This document shows positions 1-7,800 of a stretch of 60,350 bases of DNA, in pieces. The position numbers were made by a program, and so were the translations under genes. Under the pieces are notes generated by a model. It made no database searches and was not told the origin of the DNA. It saw nothing but the letters and a program-made list of their open reading frames with translations. Every line of letters begins with the position of its first letter. Position 1 is the first letter of the stretch. The stretch lies in contig JAZQUM010000022.1 in the NCBI GenBank assembly GCA_045631305.1, forward strand, positions 1 through 60,350, in the 5' to 3' direction. Source of the DNA: JAZQUM01 sp045631305 (GTDB lineage: Bacteria; Bacillota; Clostridia; Oscillospirales; Oscillospiraceae).

Positions 1-939
1 GCCATCATCTCCATCTTCCTCGGAGATGAGATCACCGGCATCATCAACTCCATCATCAATGATACCGAGTATCACGACCCCACCCGCAAGAAGCTGCAGA
101 TTGGCGTAGATATTCTCCCCTCCATCCCCCAGGATACCACCGACCGCAACCGCACCTCTCCCCTTCCATTTACCGGTAATAAGTTCGAGTTCCGTATGCC
201 CGGCTCTTCCCAGTCTATCTCCAACCCCAACACTGTTCTCAACACCATCATGGCAGAAGAACTGTGCCAGTTTGCCGATATTCTGGAAAACGCAGATGAT
301 TTCCAGGCTGCTCTGGAAGACCTCCTGCGCAAGACCCTAACTGAGCATCAGCGCATCATCTTCGATGGCAACGGTTACGATAATTCCTGGGTAGAAGAAG
401 CTGAAAGACGCGGTCTTGCCAATCTGAACTGCGCACCCAAGGCTATCGCCCACTATACGCTGGATAAGAATATCGAACTTTTCTCCAAGCACGGTATTCT
501 CACCGCTGCAGAAATGTATGCCCGTCAGGAGATCCGTCAGGAAAACTATTGCAACGTCATCAGCATTGAAGGTACCACCCTCACCCATATGATCAAGCGC
601 GATATCATTCCTGCCGTCAGCTCCTACATCAGTCATCTCTGCACCACCATTCTCAACAAGAAAAACGCCGTTTCCGGTATTTCCTGCTATGTGGAAGAAT
701 CCCTTGCCACCAATCTTTCTTCTCTCAACAGCGCACTCCTTACTTCCTGCAAGAAGCTGGAAACCGCTTTGGCAGAAGCCCCCAAGGACTATACAGATCT
801 TTCCACCTCTGCTTATTATCACGACACCATCCTTCGTTTGATGGAAGAGTGCCGCGAATCTATCGATGCCATGGAATCCGTCACTTCCGACGAGTTCTGG
901 CCCTATCCTACCTACCGCGACATTCTCTTCGGCAACTAA
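1..939 (+). CDS. glnN: Glutamine synthetase type III, C-terminal part (5' end outside window)
   Basis: This is the last 312 codons of a gene that starts before the window. The reading frame is open from base 1 and ends in TAA at 939. The first residues (AIISIFLGDE) and the later KFEFRMPGSSQS stretch are typical of the catalytic and C-terminal region of type III glutamine synthetases, the long (about 700 residue) form found in Clostridia and Bacteroidetes. The enzyme makes glutamine from glutamate, ammonia and ATP in the cytoplasm. The remainder is a helical C-terminal region. A bidirectional hairpin terminator follows directly and the next gene is convergent. The ammonia-dependent asparagine synthetase lies 1.8 kb downstream. 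The family call is confident; the symbol is by family convention. Confidence 0.9.
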   Translation, partial: AIISIFLGDEITGIINSIINDTEYHDPTRKKLQIGVDILPSIPQDTTDRNRTSPLPFTGNKFEFRMPGSSQSISNPNTVLNTIMAEELCQFADILENADDFQAALEDLLRKTLTEHQRIIFDGNGYDNSWVEEAERRGLANLNCAPKAIAHYTLDKNIELFSKHGILTAAEMYARQEIRQENYCNVISIEGTTLTHMIKRDIIPAVSSYISHLCTTILNKKNAVSGISCYVEESLATNLSSLNSALLTSCKKLETALAEAPKDYTDLSTSAYYHDTILRLMEECRESIDAMESVTSDEFWPYPTYRDILFGN

Positions 940-945
940 TGAGAA

Positions 946-977
946 AAAACGCGCTGTGCAAAAGCACAGCGCGTTTT
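946..977. terminator. Bidirectional intrinsic terminator between glnN and the Nudix gene
   Basis: A 14-bp perfect stem (946-959 with 964-977) and an AAAA loop. The stem starts with A residues and ends with T residues, so it can serve both convergent genes. Confidence 0.85.
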
Positions 978-980
978 CAT

Positions 981-1541
981 TTAAAGAAGTCCTTTTTTCA
1001 GCATGTGGTATACACGCATGATAGATACCTGTGTCTTACTGTCGGGGATCTTACCTGCCATGATCTCTTCCACCAGGTCTTCGATCTTCACCAGTTCTAC
1101 ATCCAGAAATTCGTCCTCATCCAGATGGCGCTCACCGAAGGTAAGGTCGCGGGCAAGATAGATGTAGAGCACCTCATCGGTGTAAGCCGCAGCGGGATAA
1201 ATGGTGCCAAGATATTTCCAATCCTTGGCGGTGATACCCGTTTCCTCCCACAGTTCGCGGCGGGCAGCAGCTTCGTGGTCTTCGCTTTTGCTGTCCAGCT
1301 TGCCGGCGGGGATCTCGGTGATCACAGAGTCTACAGGATAGCGGAACTGGCGCTCCACCACCACGCGGTTATCTTCCGTCAGCGCCACCATGCATACAGC
1401 GCCCACATGACGCATCACTTCCCGCAGCGCGGTGTGGCCGTTGGGCAGCGTCACCTGATCTTTGTAAACGTGAAGCACCTTCCCATCATAGATCATTTCG
1501 GAAGTCAGCTTCTTTTCCACAAGATTATTTTCCATTTTCAT
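981..1541 (-). CDS. Nudix hydrolase, ADP-ribose pyrophosphatase type
   Basis: This 186-residue protein carries a Nudix box (the E-x7-REL-x-EETG part is clear, in ...EDHEAAARRELWEETGI). It most resembles ADP-ribose pyrophosphatases, which hydrolyse ADP-ribose to AMP and ribose 5-phosphate. The upstream glycine of the box (in PAGKLDSKSE) is one residue further from the first glutamate than in the usual G-x5-E spacing, a small oddity. The ATG at 1541 follows AAGGAG. It overlaps the end of the upstream transporter gene by 17 bases, so the two are probably translated from one message. The exact substrate is inferred from family resemblance. Confidence 0.85.
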   Translation of the reverse strand: MKMENNLVEKKLTSEMIYDGKVLHVYKDQVTLPNGHTALREVMRHVGAVCMVALTEDNRVVVERQFRYPVDSVITEIPAGKLDSKSEDHEAAARRELWEETGITAKDWKYLGTIYPAAAYTDEVLYIYLARDLTFGERHLDEDEFLDVELVKIEDLVEEIMAGKIPDSKTQVSIMRVYHMLKKGLL

Positions 1542-2595
1542 TACTCCTTTTTCTTTGCAGAGAGTGGATCAATACCAAAACAAGAAATACGCTTCCGGCA
1601 TAGCCGAACAGCGGATAGATCACGCCGATCAAATCACCAAAGCCCACAAGGCTCCCGGCAAATAAGGCTGCACCACCCACCGCCGCCATAGGGCTGCGGT
1701 AATTTTTTGTCTTGGGGAAATGCAGTTCAAAATAAGTAAAGACCGCCACTAAAGTGGATAGCGCCGTGCCAAACATGGCAAAAAGCAGCAGCGCGCCGTA
1801 ACAGTAGCCTCCCAGCGGAAAAAGTTCCAGCGCCGCGGAAAGCATAGGCAGCTCCTCTCCTACGGTTTGGGGCATCAGCAGCATGGCAAAAAGCACGCTC
1901 AAAGCGATCAGCAGCAGAAATACCGACCCGAGAGTCACGCCCTTTTCTGCTGTTCCCCGCTTTTCCACATAGCTGCCAACGGGCGAAAGAATGCCGATAG
2001 ACCCAAAAAGATTGTAGCCTACAAAAGAGAGCGCGCTGAGAATCCAGGATCCCAGCAGCGGATTATCGCTGAGATTGGAAGTGGGCAAAGCAAAGCTGCC
2101 GCCATTTTGAATGGCAGCCACCACGGCAAAAAGCACCGTAGCTCCCACTAAAATAGGAACTGTCAGAGAGAAAGAAGCCACCATACCGGAAAGACCTTTT
2201 GCCGAAACCAGCATTACCACCAAAGTGAATGCGGCACAGCCAAGCCACACAGGAATGGGAAAAAGCTTACAAAGCAGCGCGCCTGCACCTGCCACCATAA
2301 TCACAGCAACACCGAAAAGGCCCACAACCTCTAAAACAGCGCAGATGTTTCGAAGCCACGGCATCTCCCAAGGCACCACGATGCGGTCCATTTCCACGAT
2401 GCCCGTTTTCTGCACAAGGCGGATCAATATCACAGAAAACACCATCATAAAGCTAAGAGCAAGCCCTAAGCCGAAAAGCCCCCTTAAGCCAAAGGCGCCA
2501 AAAAATTGCCAGAGTTCCTGCCCGGAAACATACCCCGCACCGAGAAAACACCCGGCGTAAGTCAAAGCCAAGCGCGGCACAGAAATCTTTTTCAT
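1525..2595 (-). CDS. YkvI-like multi-pass membrane protein
   Basis: A 356-residue protein with about ten hydrophobic segments. Its N-terminal segment (YAGCFLGAGYVSGQE followed by WQFF) resembles the YkvI family of uncharacterised membrane proteins, which are related to LeuT-fold amino-acid transporters. It is probably a secondary transporter of the cytoplasmic membrane; the substrate is unknown. A good ribosome site (AAAGGAG) precedes ATG 2595. The Nudix gene overlaps its 3' end. Nothing in the sequence connects it to the divergent asnA beyond proximity. Confidence 0.75.
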   Translation of the reverse strand: MKKISVPRLALTYAGCFLGAGYVSGQELWQFFGAFGLRGLFGLGLALSFMMVFSVILIRLVQKTGIVEMDRIVVPWEMPWLRNICAVLEVVGLFGVAVIMVAGAGALLCKLFPIPVWLGCAAFTLVVMLVSAKGLSGMVASFSLTVPILVGATVLFAVVAAIQNGGSFALPTSNLSDNPLLGSWILSALSFVGYNLFGSIGILSPVGSYVEKRGTAEKGVTLGSVFLLLIALSVLFAMLLMPQTVGEELPMLSAALELFPLGGYCYGALLLFAMFGTALSTLVAVFTYFELHFPKTKNYRSPMAAVGGAALFAGSLVGFGDLIGVIYPLFGYAGSVFLVLVLIHSLQRKRSNENGK

Positions 2596-2700
2596 CTTCC
2601 AGCTCCTTTCTTTTTGCTACTGCTCCATTCTATCACATCCGTCAAGCCCATCCCACACAGGGTTTTCTCTGGAAATGCAGAAATTTTATCCTTTTCTCCA

Positions 2701-2729
2701 TTGCTTTTTTCACTTCCATTCCATATAAT
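2701..2729 (+). promoter_or_regulatory. Probable sigma-A promoter of asnA
   Basis: TTGCTT (2701-2706), 17-bp spacer, TATAAT (2724-2729), 36 bases before the asnA start. The short leader leaves no room for a T-box or another large riboswitch. Confidence 0.7.
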
Positions 2730-2765
2730 GGTGGTGTATGCTGTAAAAAAAGAGGTGTTTAACAA

Positions 2766-3773
2766 ATGAGCAAAGTTTACATTCCCGAAGGTTACAAAAC
2801 TCCCCTCTCTTCCTATGAAATGCAGAGAGCTATTGAGTTCATCAAGTCCAATTTCCAGGTGAATCTTTCCAATGCACTGAATCTGCGCCGTGTTTCCGCT
2901 CCCCTGTTTGTTGCGGAAAATTCCGGTCTGAATGATAACCTGAATGGCTTTGAGCGTCCTGTAAGCTTTGACATTCCCGACGTTGGCAACAACGCTCAGG
3001 TTGTTCATTCTCTGGCCAAGTGGAAGCGTCTTGCCCTCAAGCGCTATGAATTCCATGTAGGCATGGGCCTCTACACCGATATGAACGCTATCCGTCGCGA
3101 TGAAGAAGTGGATAACATCCACTCCATCTACGTGGACCAGTGGGACTGGGAAAAGGTTATCTCCCGTGAAAACCGCACCGTGGAATACCTGAAGGAAACT
3201 GTTCGCAACATCGTTGGTGCCGTTTGCGAAACTTCCGAGGCGCTGAATGTTGCTTTCCCCAGCCTGCATGTGAAGCTGGACCGTGAAGTGTTCTTCATCA
3301 CCACTCAGGAACTGGAAGATATGTATCCCGACCTCACCGCTAAGGAACGTGAAAATGCCATCTGCCGTGAACATCACACCGTGTTCCTCATGCAGATCGG
3401 CAAGACCCTTACTTCCGGCAAGAAGCATGACGGCCGCGCTCCCGACTATGATGACTGGGATCTCAACGGCGACATCCTGGTTTGGAACGAAGTTCTGGGC
3501 CATGCTTTTGAAATCTCCTCCATGGGTATCCGTGTTGACCGCGAAGCTCTGGACCGTCAGCTGACCATTTCCGGCTGCAACGATCGCCGTGAACTTCCCT
3601 TCCACAAGATGCTCCTTAACGATGAACTGCCTCTAGCCATCGGCGGCGGCATCGGTCAGTCCCGTCTGTGCATGCTGATGATCGGCACCTGCCACATCGG
3701 CGAAGTACAGGCTAGCCTTTGGGACGAAGCCACCCTCGCCAAGTGCGAAGAAGCAGGCGTTCGCATCCTGTAA
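2766..3773 (+). CDS. asnA: Aspartate-ammonia ligase (ammonia-dependent asparagine synthetase)
   Basis: A 335-residue protein of normal AsnA length. It contains the family stretches YEMQRAIEFIK, VSAPLFV, NGFERPVSFD, ALKRYEFHVGMGLYTDMNAIRRDE and, near the C-terminus, GGGIGQSRLCML, which belongs to the class-II tRNA-synthetase-like ATP site. It makes asparagine from aspartate, ammonia and ATP in the cytoplasm. The start follows AGAGGTG. It has its own promoter and a strong terminator, so it looks monocistronic. With the nearby glutamine synthetase it forms a small ammonia-assimilation neighbourhood. Confidence 0.96.
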   Translation: MSKVYIPEGYKTPLSSYEMQRAIEFIKSNFQVNLSNALNLRRVSAPLFVAENSGLNDNLNGFERPVSFDIPDVGNNAQVVHSLAKWKRLALKRYEFHVGMGLYTDMNAIRRDEEVDNIHSIYVDQWDWEKVISRENRTVEYLKETVRNIVGAVCETSEALNVAFPSLHVKLDREVFFITTQELEDMYPDLTAKERENAICREHHTVFLMQIGKTLTSGKKHDGRAPDYDDWDLNGDILVWNEVLGHAFEISSMGIRVDREALDRQLTISGCNDRRELPFHKMLLNDELPLAIGGGIGQSRLCMLMIGTCHIGEVQASLWDEATLAKCEEAGVRIL

Positions 3774-3784
3774 TTTTTAAACAA

Positions 3785-3815
3785 AAAACCTCCGTACTCT
3801 CGGTACGGAGGTTTT
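3785..3815. terminator. Intrinsic terminator after asnA (bidirectional)
   Basis: 13-bp perfect stem (3785-3797 with 3803-3815), 5-base loop, A-rich before and T-rich after. It lies between convergent asnA and the MATE gene. Confidence 0.88.
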
Positions 3816-3825
3816 CTTATTTTTC

Positions 3826-5163
3826 TCAAAAGTAGTGATATTTGTTTCTCTTTGCTATGAGGAAAATCACCGTCAGCGAGCCTGCCATCACTTCTGCCAC
3901 AATGATGGAGAGCCACACACCGTTGATGTCCCAAAGCAGCGGCAGCAGCAGTACCGCCGCAGCCTGAAATACCAGCGTGCGCAAAAAGGAGATCAGCGCA
4001 GAGGTAAGGCCATCGTTCAGGGCGGTAAAAAAGCCCGAACCGTAAATAGCAATGCCCATAAAAATGAAGGAAAGGCTGAAGATACGGAACCCCGATACGG
4101 TAAGCTCCATCAAGGCTGCATCGTAACCCACAAAGATTTTCGCCAAAGGTACCGCCAGCGCTTCCGCTACAACGATCATTCCCGCACCGCAAATCACGAT
4201 CATCGTAAGGCTTTTCCGCAAAACGCCTTTAAGCTCAGCATGATTCTGCGCCCCGTCATGATAGCCGACAATGGGAGCCGTGCCAATGGAATAACCGATA
4301 AAGGTAGCAGAAAAGATAAAACTCACATACATCATCACGCCGTATGCCGCAACACCGTTCTGCCCCGCATAGGTCAAAAGCTGCAGATTATATAAAACGC
4401 CCACAATGCTCATGGAGACATTGCTCATAAATTCTGAAGACCCATTAACACAGGCTTTGACGATAGCCTTTCCATCGAAATAGGTCTTTCCCAGACGCAA
4501 AAGACTGTCGTTTTCCCGGAAGAAATAGAAAAGCGGGATCACACCGCCAACGATCTGGCTCATACCCGTGGCAACAGCTGCACCTGCAATTTTCCACTCC
4601 TGCGGCAGCGACAGTACCAATATCGCATCCAGCGCCATATTGGTGATACCCGAAATCAGCGACACCCAAAAACTTACATTGGGTTTTTCAGCCGTAATAT
4701 AAAAGCTTTGGAAAACAAGCTGCAGCACAAAAAACGGCAAGGCAAACAAAATGATCCGCCCGTAAAGCACGCAGTTTTCCAAAAGCTCTCCTTCCGCACC
4801 AAGCCGCACGGATAAGGGACGAATAAAAATCATACCCAGAATCGCCAGCGCAACACCCAGGCCAAAAGCAACATAGACGAAAAGTGCAAAGTATTTATTT
4901 GCCCTTTCCATGTCCCCTTCGCCCATGGTCTTTGCCACAATGGCGCTGCCGCCTGTACCGAACATAAAGCCCACTGTAGAGAGAATGATCAAAACGGGCA
5001 TGATGAGGTTAATGGCGGCAAAGGGTGTCTTCCCCGCAAAATTAGAAACGAAGAACCCATCCACCACACCGTAGATGGAGGTAAAGACCATCATGGCCAT
5101 GGAGGGCAGCGTAAAGCGCAGCAAGCGCCCATAAGTAAAGTGGTCGGAAAGCTGAATTCTCAT
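3826..5163 (-). CDS. MATE family efflux transporter
   Basis: A 445-residue, roughly 12-helix protein with two related halves. The N-terminal segment LLRFTLPSMAMMVFTSIYGVVDG is typical of multidrug/Na+ antiporters of the MATE (NorM/DinF) superfamily. It should export cationic or other small compounds across the cytoplasmic membrane. I start it at ATG 5163, which follows GGGAGG and overlaps the TGA of the upstream kinase gene in an ATGA junction. An upstream in-frame extension exists but would run through the kinase gene. The substrate cannot be told from sequence. Confidence 0.9.
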   Translation of the reverse strand: MRIQLSDHFTYGRLLRFTLPSMAMMVFTSIYGVVDGFFVSNFAGKTPFAAINLIMPVLIILSTVGFMFGTGGSAIVAKTMGEGDMERANKYFALFVYVAFGLGVALAILGMIFIRPLSVRLGAEGELLENCVLYGRIILFALPFFVLQLVFQSFYITAEKPNVSFWVSLISGITNMALDAILVLSLPQEWKIAGAAVATGMSQIVGGVIPLFYFFRENDSLLRLGKTYFDGKAIVKACVNGSSEFMSNVSMSIVGVLYNLQLLTYAGQNGVAAYGVMMYVSFIFSATFIGYSIGTAPIVGYHDGAQNHAELKGVLRKSLTMIVICGAGMIVVAEALAVPLAKIFVGYDAALMELTVSGFRIFSLSFIFMGIAIYGSGFFTALNDGLTSALISFLRTLVFQAAAVLLLPLLWDINGVWLSIIVAEVMAGSLTVIFLIAKRNKYHYF

Positions 5164-5780
5164 ACTTCCCTCCCAAACCAGCGCATAGCAAAGTCCGCCA
5201 CCGCAGAAGCCATCTCTTTCACGCTCCAGTGGCTGGTATTCACCGTCAGGTGGTAATTCTCGGAATCGCCCCAATCGCTGCCAGAAAGGATGGCACGGGC
5301 CTGAGAGCGCATTTTATCCACCTGCTTCATTTTGCGGGCCAGTTCTTTTTCCGTCAGGTTTTCTTTTTCGGCAGCGCGCTCCATACAGCGATAAAGCTTA
5401 GCCTCCATTTCCGCACAAACGAAAATATTAAAGGGCTTGAAATCTTCCAGGATCACATCTGCGTTGCGGCCCACAATGATACAGTCTTTTCCCAAAGAGG
5501 CGATCTTTTCGATGACCTTCTTCTGCTCCAGCAACCGCTGCACCAGCCCGCTCTGGGCATAGGCTGAGGAGTTCAGCGTGGCACGGAAGGTAAAGGGATA
5601 TTGCTTCCACTCATGATTGCCAAAAGCCTTTTCCACATGGTCCGCGTCTTCTCTGCTGCGCTTTGCCATTTCGGCAATGATTTCGCCATCGTAATAGTCA
5701 AAGTGCAGAAGATCGGCAAGGCGCTTTCCCAACTCGCGGCCGCCGCTGCCAAACTCACGGCTTATGGTAATAATCTTCAT
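5160..5780 (-). CDS. Cytidylate kinase-like P-loop kinase
   Basis: A 206-residue protein beginning MKIITISREFGSGGRELGKRL. This is the glycine-rich start typical of the cytidylate-kinase-like family in Firmicutes (cytidylate_kin2). These proteins are relatives of CMP kinase, often encoded beside transporters, and their real substrate is not settled. A later segment, CIIVGRNADVIL, is also typical. The start at ATG 5780 has AGGAAAGG upstream; an earlier TTG start is possible but less likely. It is translationally coupled to the MATE gene, which suggests co-expression but not a shared function. Confidence 0.8.
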   Translation of the reverse strand: MKIITISREFGSGGRELGKRLADLLHFDYYDGEIIAEMAKRSREDADHVEKAFGNHEWKQYPFTFRATLNSSAYAQSGLVQRLLEQKKVIEKIASLGKDCIIVGRNADVILEDFKPFNIFVCAEMEAKLYRCMERAAEKENLTEKELARKMKQVDKMRSQARAILSGSDWGDSENYHLTVNTSHWSVKEMASAVADFAMRWFGREV

Positions 5781-5809
5781 AAAACCGCATCCTTTCCTAA
5801 CCAAAATGG

Positions 5810-5831
5810 GCCGCAGGAAATTTCCTGCGGC
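5810..5831. terminator. 22-bp palindromic hairpin between yigZ and the kinase gene
   Basis: Perfect inverted repeat, 5810-5820 with 5821-5831. On the + strand it is followed by a T-rich run; on the - strand only by a short T tract. It probably ends the polC-hflX-yigZ message, but it could be a processing site. Confidence 0.55.
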
Positions 5832-5839
5832 TCATATTT

Positions 5840-6478
5840 TTATTTTGCTTCTTCTCTGGGGCCGGGGCGAAAAGCCTGCTCCAGCACTTCAAGAGAAAGC
5901 TGACCTGCGGAAAGCTCCGTCAGCCGCGCAGAAAATGCTTCCACCTTTTCTGCAGGGAAAAGCACCGTCAGCACGATATCTGCCTGATAATCGGTTTCTT
6001 CCACCACACCGTCAAAGGCGGCGATCTCCAGCTTCATCCTCTCATAAAGCGAATAGGAGCAAGGGATCAGCACCTTCGCCCAAAGGCTCATGCGACTCAC
6101 ACCAGAGGCATTCAGCGCATCCTTGGCGCCCTTGGCATAAGCACGGGTCAAACCGCCTGCACCCAAAAGGATGCCGCCGAAATACCGCGTCACCACACAG
6201 CAGGCATTGAAAACCCCCTCACGCTGGAACACATTCAGCATAGGCTGACCAGCCGTTCCCTGAGGCTCGCCATCGTCACTGTAGCGCAGGATGTTACCGT
6301 CCTTCAAAAGGTAGCACCAGCAGTGATGGCGCGCATCATGAAACTCCGCCTTAGTGCGGCGGATATGCTCCTGTGCCTCCGCTTCCGTTTCCACCCGCCA
6401 GCAGCGGCTGATAAAACGGGAGCGCTTTTCGGTAAATTCACTTTCTGCATCCTCAAAGGGAATCAGATATTCTTCCAT
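5840..6478 (-). CDS. yigZ: YigZ/IMPACT family protein
   Basis: A 212-residue protein. The family signature of UPF0029/IMPACT proteins is clear: KSRF-like start (KRSRFISR), DARHHCWCY, DDGEPQGTAGQP, and VVTRYFGGILLGAGGL. Members of this family are small cytoplasmic proteins linked to translation control (the eukaryotic relative IMPACT modulates Gcn2); the bacterial role is unclear. The start at ATG 6478 lies two bases after the hflX stop, so the pair is cotranscribed. An upstream in-frame extension would overlap hflX and is not needed for the domain. Confidence 0.9.
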   Translation of the reverse strand: MEEYLIPFEDAESEFTEKRSRFISRCWRVETEAEAQEHIRRTKAEFHDARHHCWCYLLKDGNILRYSDDGEPQGTAGQPMLNVFQREGVFNACCVVTRYFGGILLGAGGLTRAYAKGAKDALNASGVSRMSLWAKVLIPCSYSLYERMKLEIAAFDGVVEETDYQADIVLTVLFPAEKVEAFSARLTELSAGQLSLEVLEQAFRPGPREEAK

Positions 6479-6480
6479 AC

Positions 6481-7788
6481 TCAATCTTCCCAATCCTCTT
6501 TCGGAGGCTTCCAGCCCTCGATGTAATCTTTCAGCATACCCAGCACACGGGGCACACAAACTGCCACAATATCAATGCATTCGCCGTATTCCACGCTTTC
6601 CACCTTCGCCTCGCGGTAAAGCATATCAAGATAGGAGCTCTTGTCATAAGGCAGATGGATGGTAACTCTGCGGTTGCCCTTATCCAGCTTTGCATCGATG
6701 GCAGCAAGGAGTCGGTCCACCCCTTCGCCGCTCTTGGCAGAAATGGAAACAATATCTTCCCCGTGGGGCAGGATATCGCCCACCACAAGGTCAGACTTGT
6801 TGAAAACATTGATGCGGGGCAAATGATCAGCCCCAAGCTCGTGAATCAGATTTTCCACGATCTCCATCTGCTGCATCCACTCAGGGTTGGATACGTCCAC
6901 CACGTGCAGCAGAAGATCTGCATATTCCAGCTCTTCCAGAGTTGCCTTAAAGGCTTCCACCAGCTGATGGGGAAGCTTGCGGATAAAACCAACGGTGTCG
7001 GAGATCACCACGTCCAGCGTGTCACTTACGGTGAGCAGACGGCTGGTGGTATCCAGAGTGTCAAAAAGGCGGTTATTGGCGGGAATATCCGCGCCTGTAA
7101 GGTAGTTCAAAAGCGTGGATTTGCCCGCATTGGTATAGCCCACGATAGCCACCACGGGGATCTCATTTTTCATGCGGCGCTCACGCTGGGTACCGCGCAC
7201 GCGGCGCACTTCTTCTAGTTCTTCTTTCAGCTTGGTGATCTTGCGATGGATATGGCGGCGGTCGGTTTCCAGCTGGGTTTCACCGGGGCCACGGCTGCCG
7301 ATGGGACCCTTACCGCTGGTACCTGCCTGACGCTCAAGATGCGTCCACATACCGATCAGGCGGGGCAACAGATATTCATACTGAGCCAGTTCCACCTGCA
7401 GGCGGCCTTCCTTGGTCTTGGCGCGCTGGGCAAAAATGTCCAGGATCAGACCGCTGCGGTCCAGCACCTGCACGCCCATAAGTTCGGAAAGCACGCGCAT
7501 CTGGGAGGGCGAAAGAGTATTGTCAAAAATAACCATGGTAGCCTTGTTGCTTTCCACAAAAAGGCGCACCTCTTCCACCTTACCCTCGCCGATAAAGGTG
7601 CGGGGATCGGGCTTATCCTTATTCTGCAGAACGCTGCAAATCGCTTCGCCGCCTGCGGTTTCCACCAGCGCGGCCAGTTCTTCCAGACTGCTTTCGTCTG
7701 CATTTTCGCTGCGGTCAAGGCAGGATGCGTTCAACCCCACCAATACGGCACGGTCCCGCTTCTCTGCTTCTTTTTCCAAAATATCCAT
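6481..7788 (-). CDS. hflX: Ribosome-associated GTPase HflX
   Basis: A 435-residue protein of normal length. Its N-terminal HflX domain contains KPDPRTFIGEGKVEEV, followed by the glycine-rich SRGPGETQLETDRR linker. The GTPase domain has GYTNAGKSTLLN (P-loop), DTLDTTSR (switch I), DTVGFI (G3) and NKSD (G4). HflX binds the ribosome and splits stalled or hibernating 70S ribosomes. It sits 12 bases after polC and two bases before yigZ, which suggests the tail of one long message. Confidence 0.95.
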   Translation of the reverse strand: MDILEKEAEKRDRAVLVGLNASCLDRSENADESSLEELAALVETAGGEAICSVLQNKDKPDPRTFIGEGKVEEVRLFVESNKATMVIFDNTLSPSQMRVLSELMGVQVLDRSGLILDIFAQRAKTKEGRLQVELAQYEYLLPRLIGMWTHLERQAGTSGKGPIGSRGPGETQLETDRRHIHRKITKLKEELEEVRRVRGTQRERRMKNEIPVVAIVGYTNAGKSTLLNYLTGADIPANNRLFDTLDTTSRLLTVSDTLDVVISDTVGFIRKLPHQLVEAFKATLEELEYADLLLHVVDVSNPEWMQQMEIVENLIHELGADHLPRINVFNKSDLVVGDILPHGEDIVSISAKSGEGVDRLLAAIDAKLDKGNRRVTIHLPYDKSSYLDMLYREAKVESVEYGECIDIVAVCVPRVLGMLKDYIEGWKPPKEDWED

Positions 7789-7800
7789 AGAACCTCGCTT

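Noticed and set aside
5164..5274. 37-residue N-terminal extension of the MATE protein
   Set aside because: It overlaps the kinase gene in another frame; the ATGA junction with a good ribosome site marks the true start.
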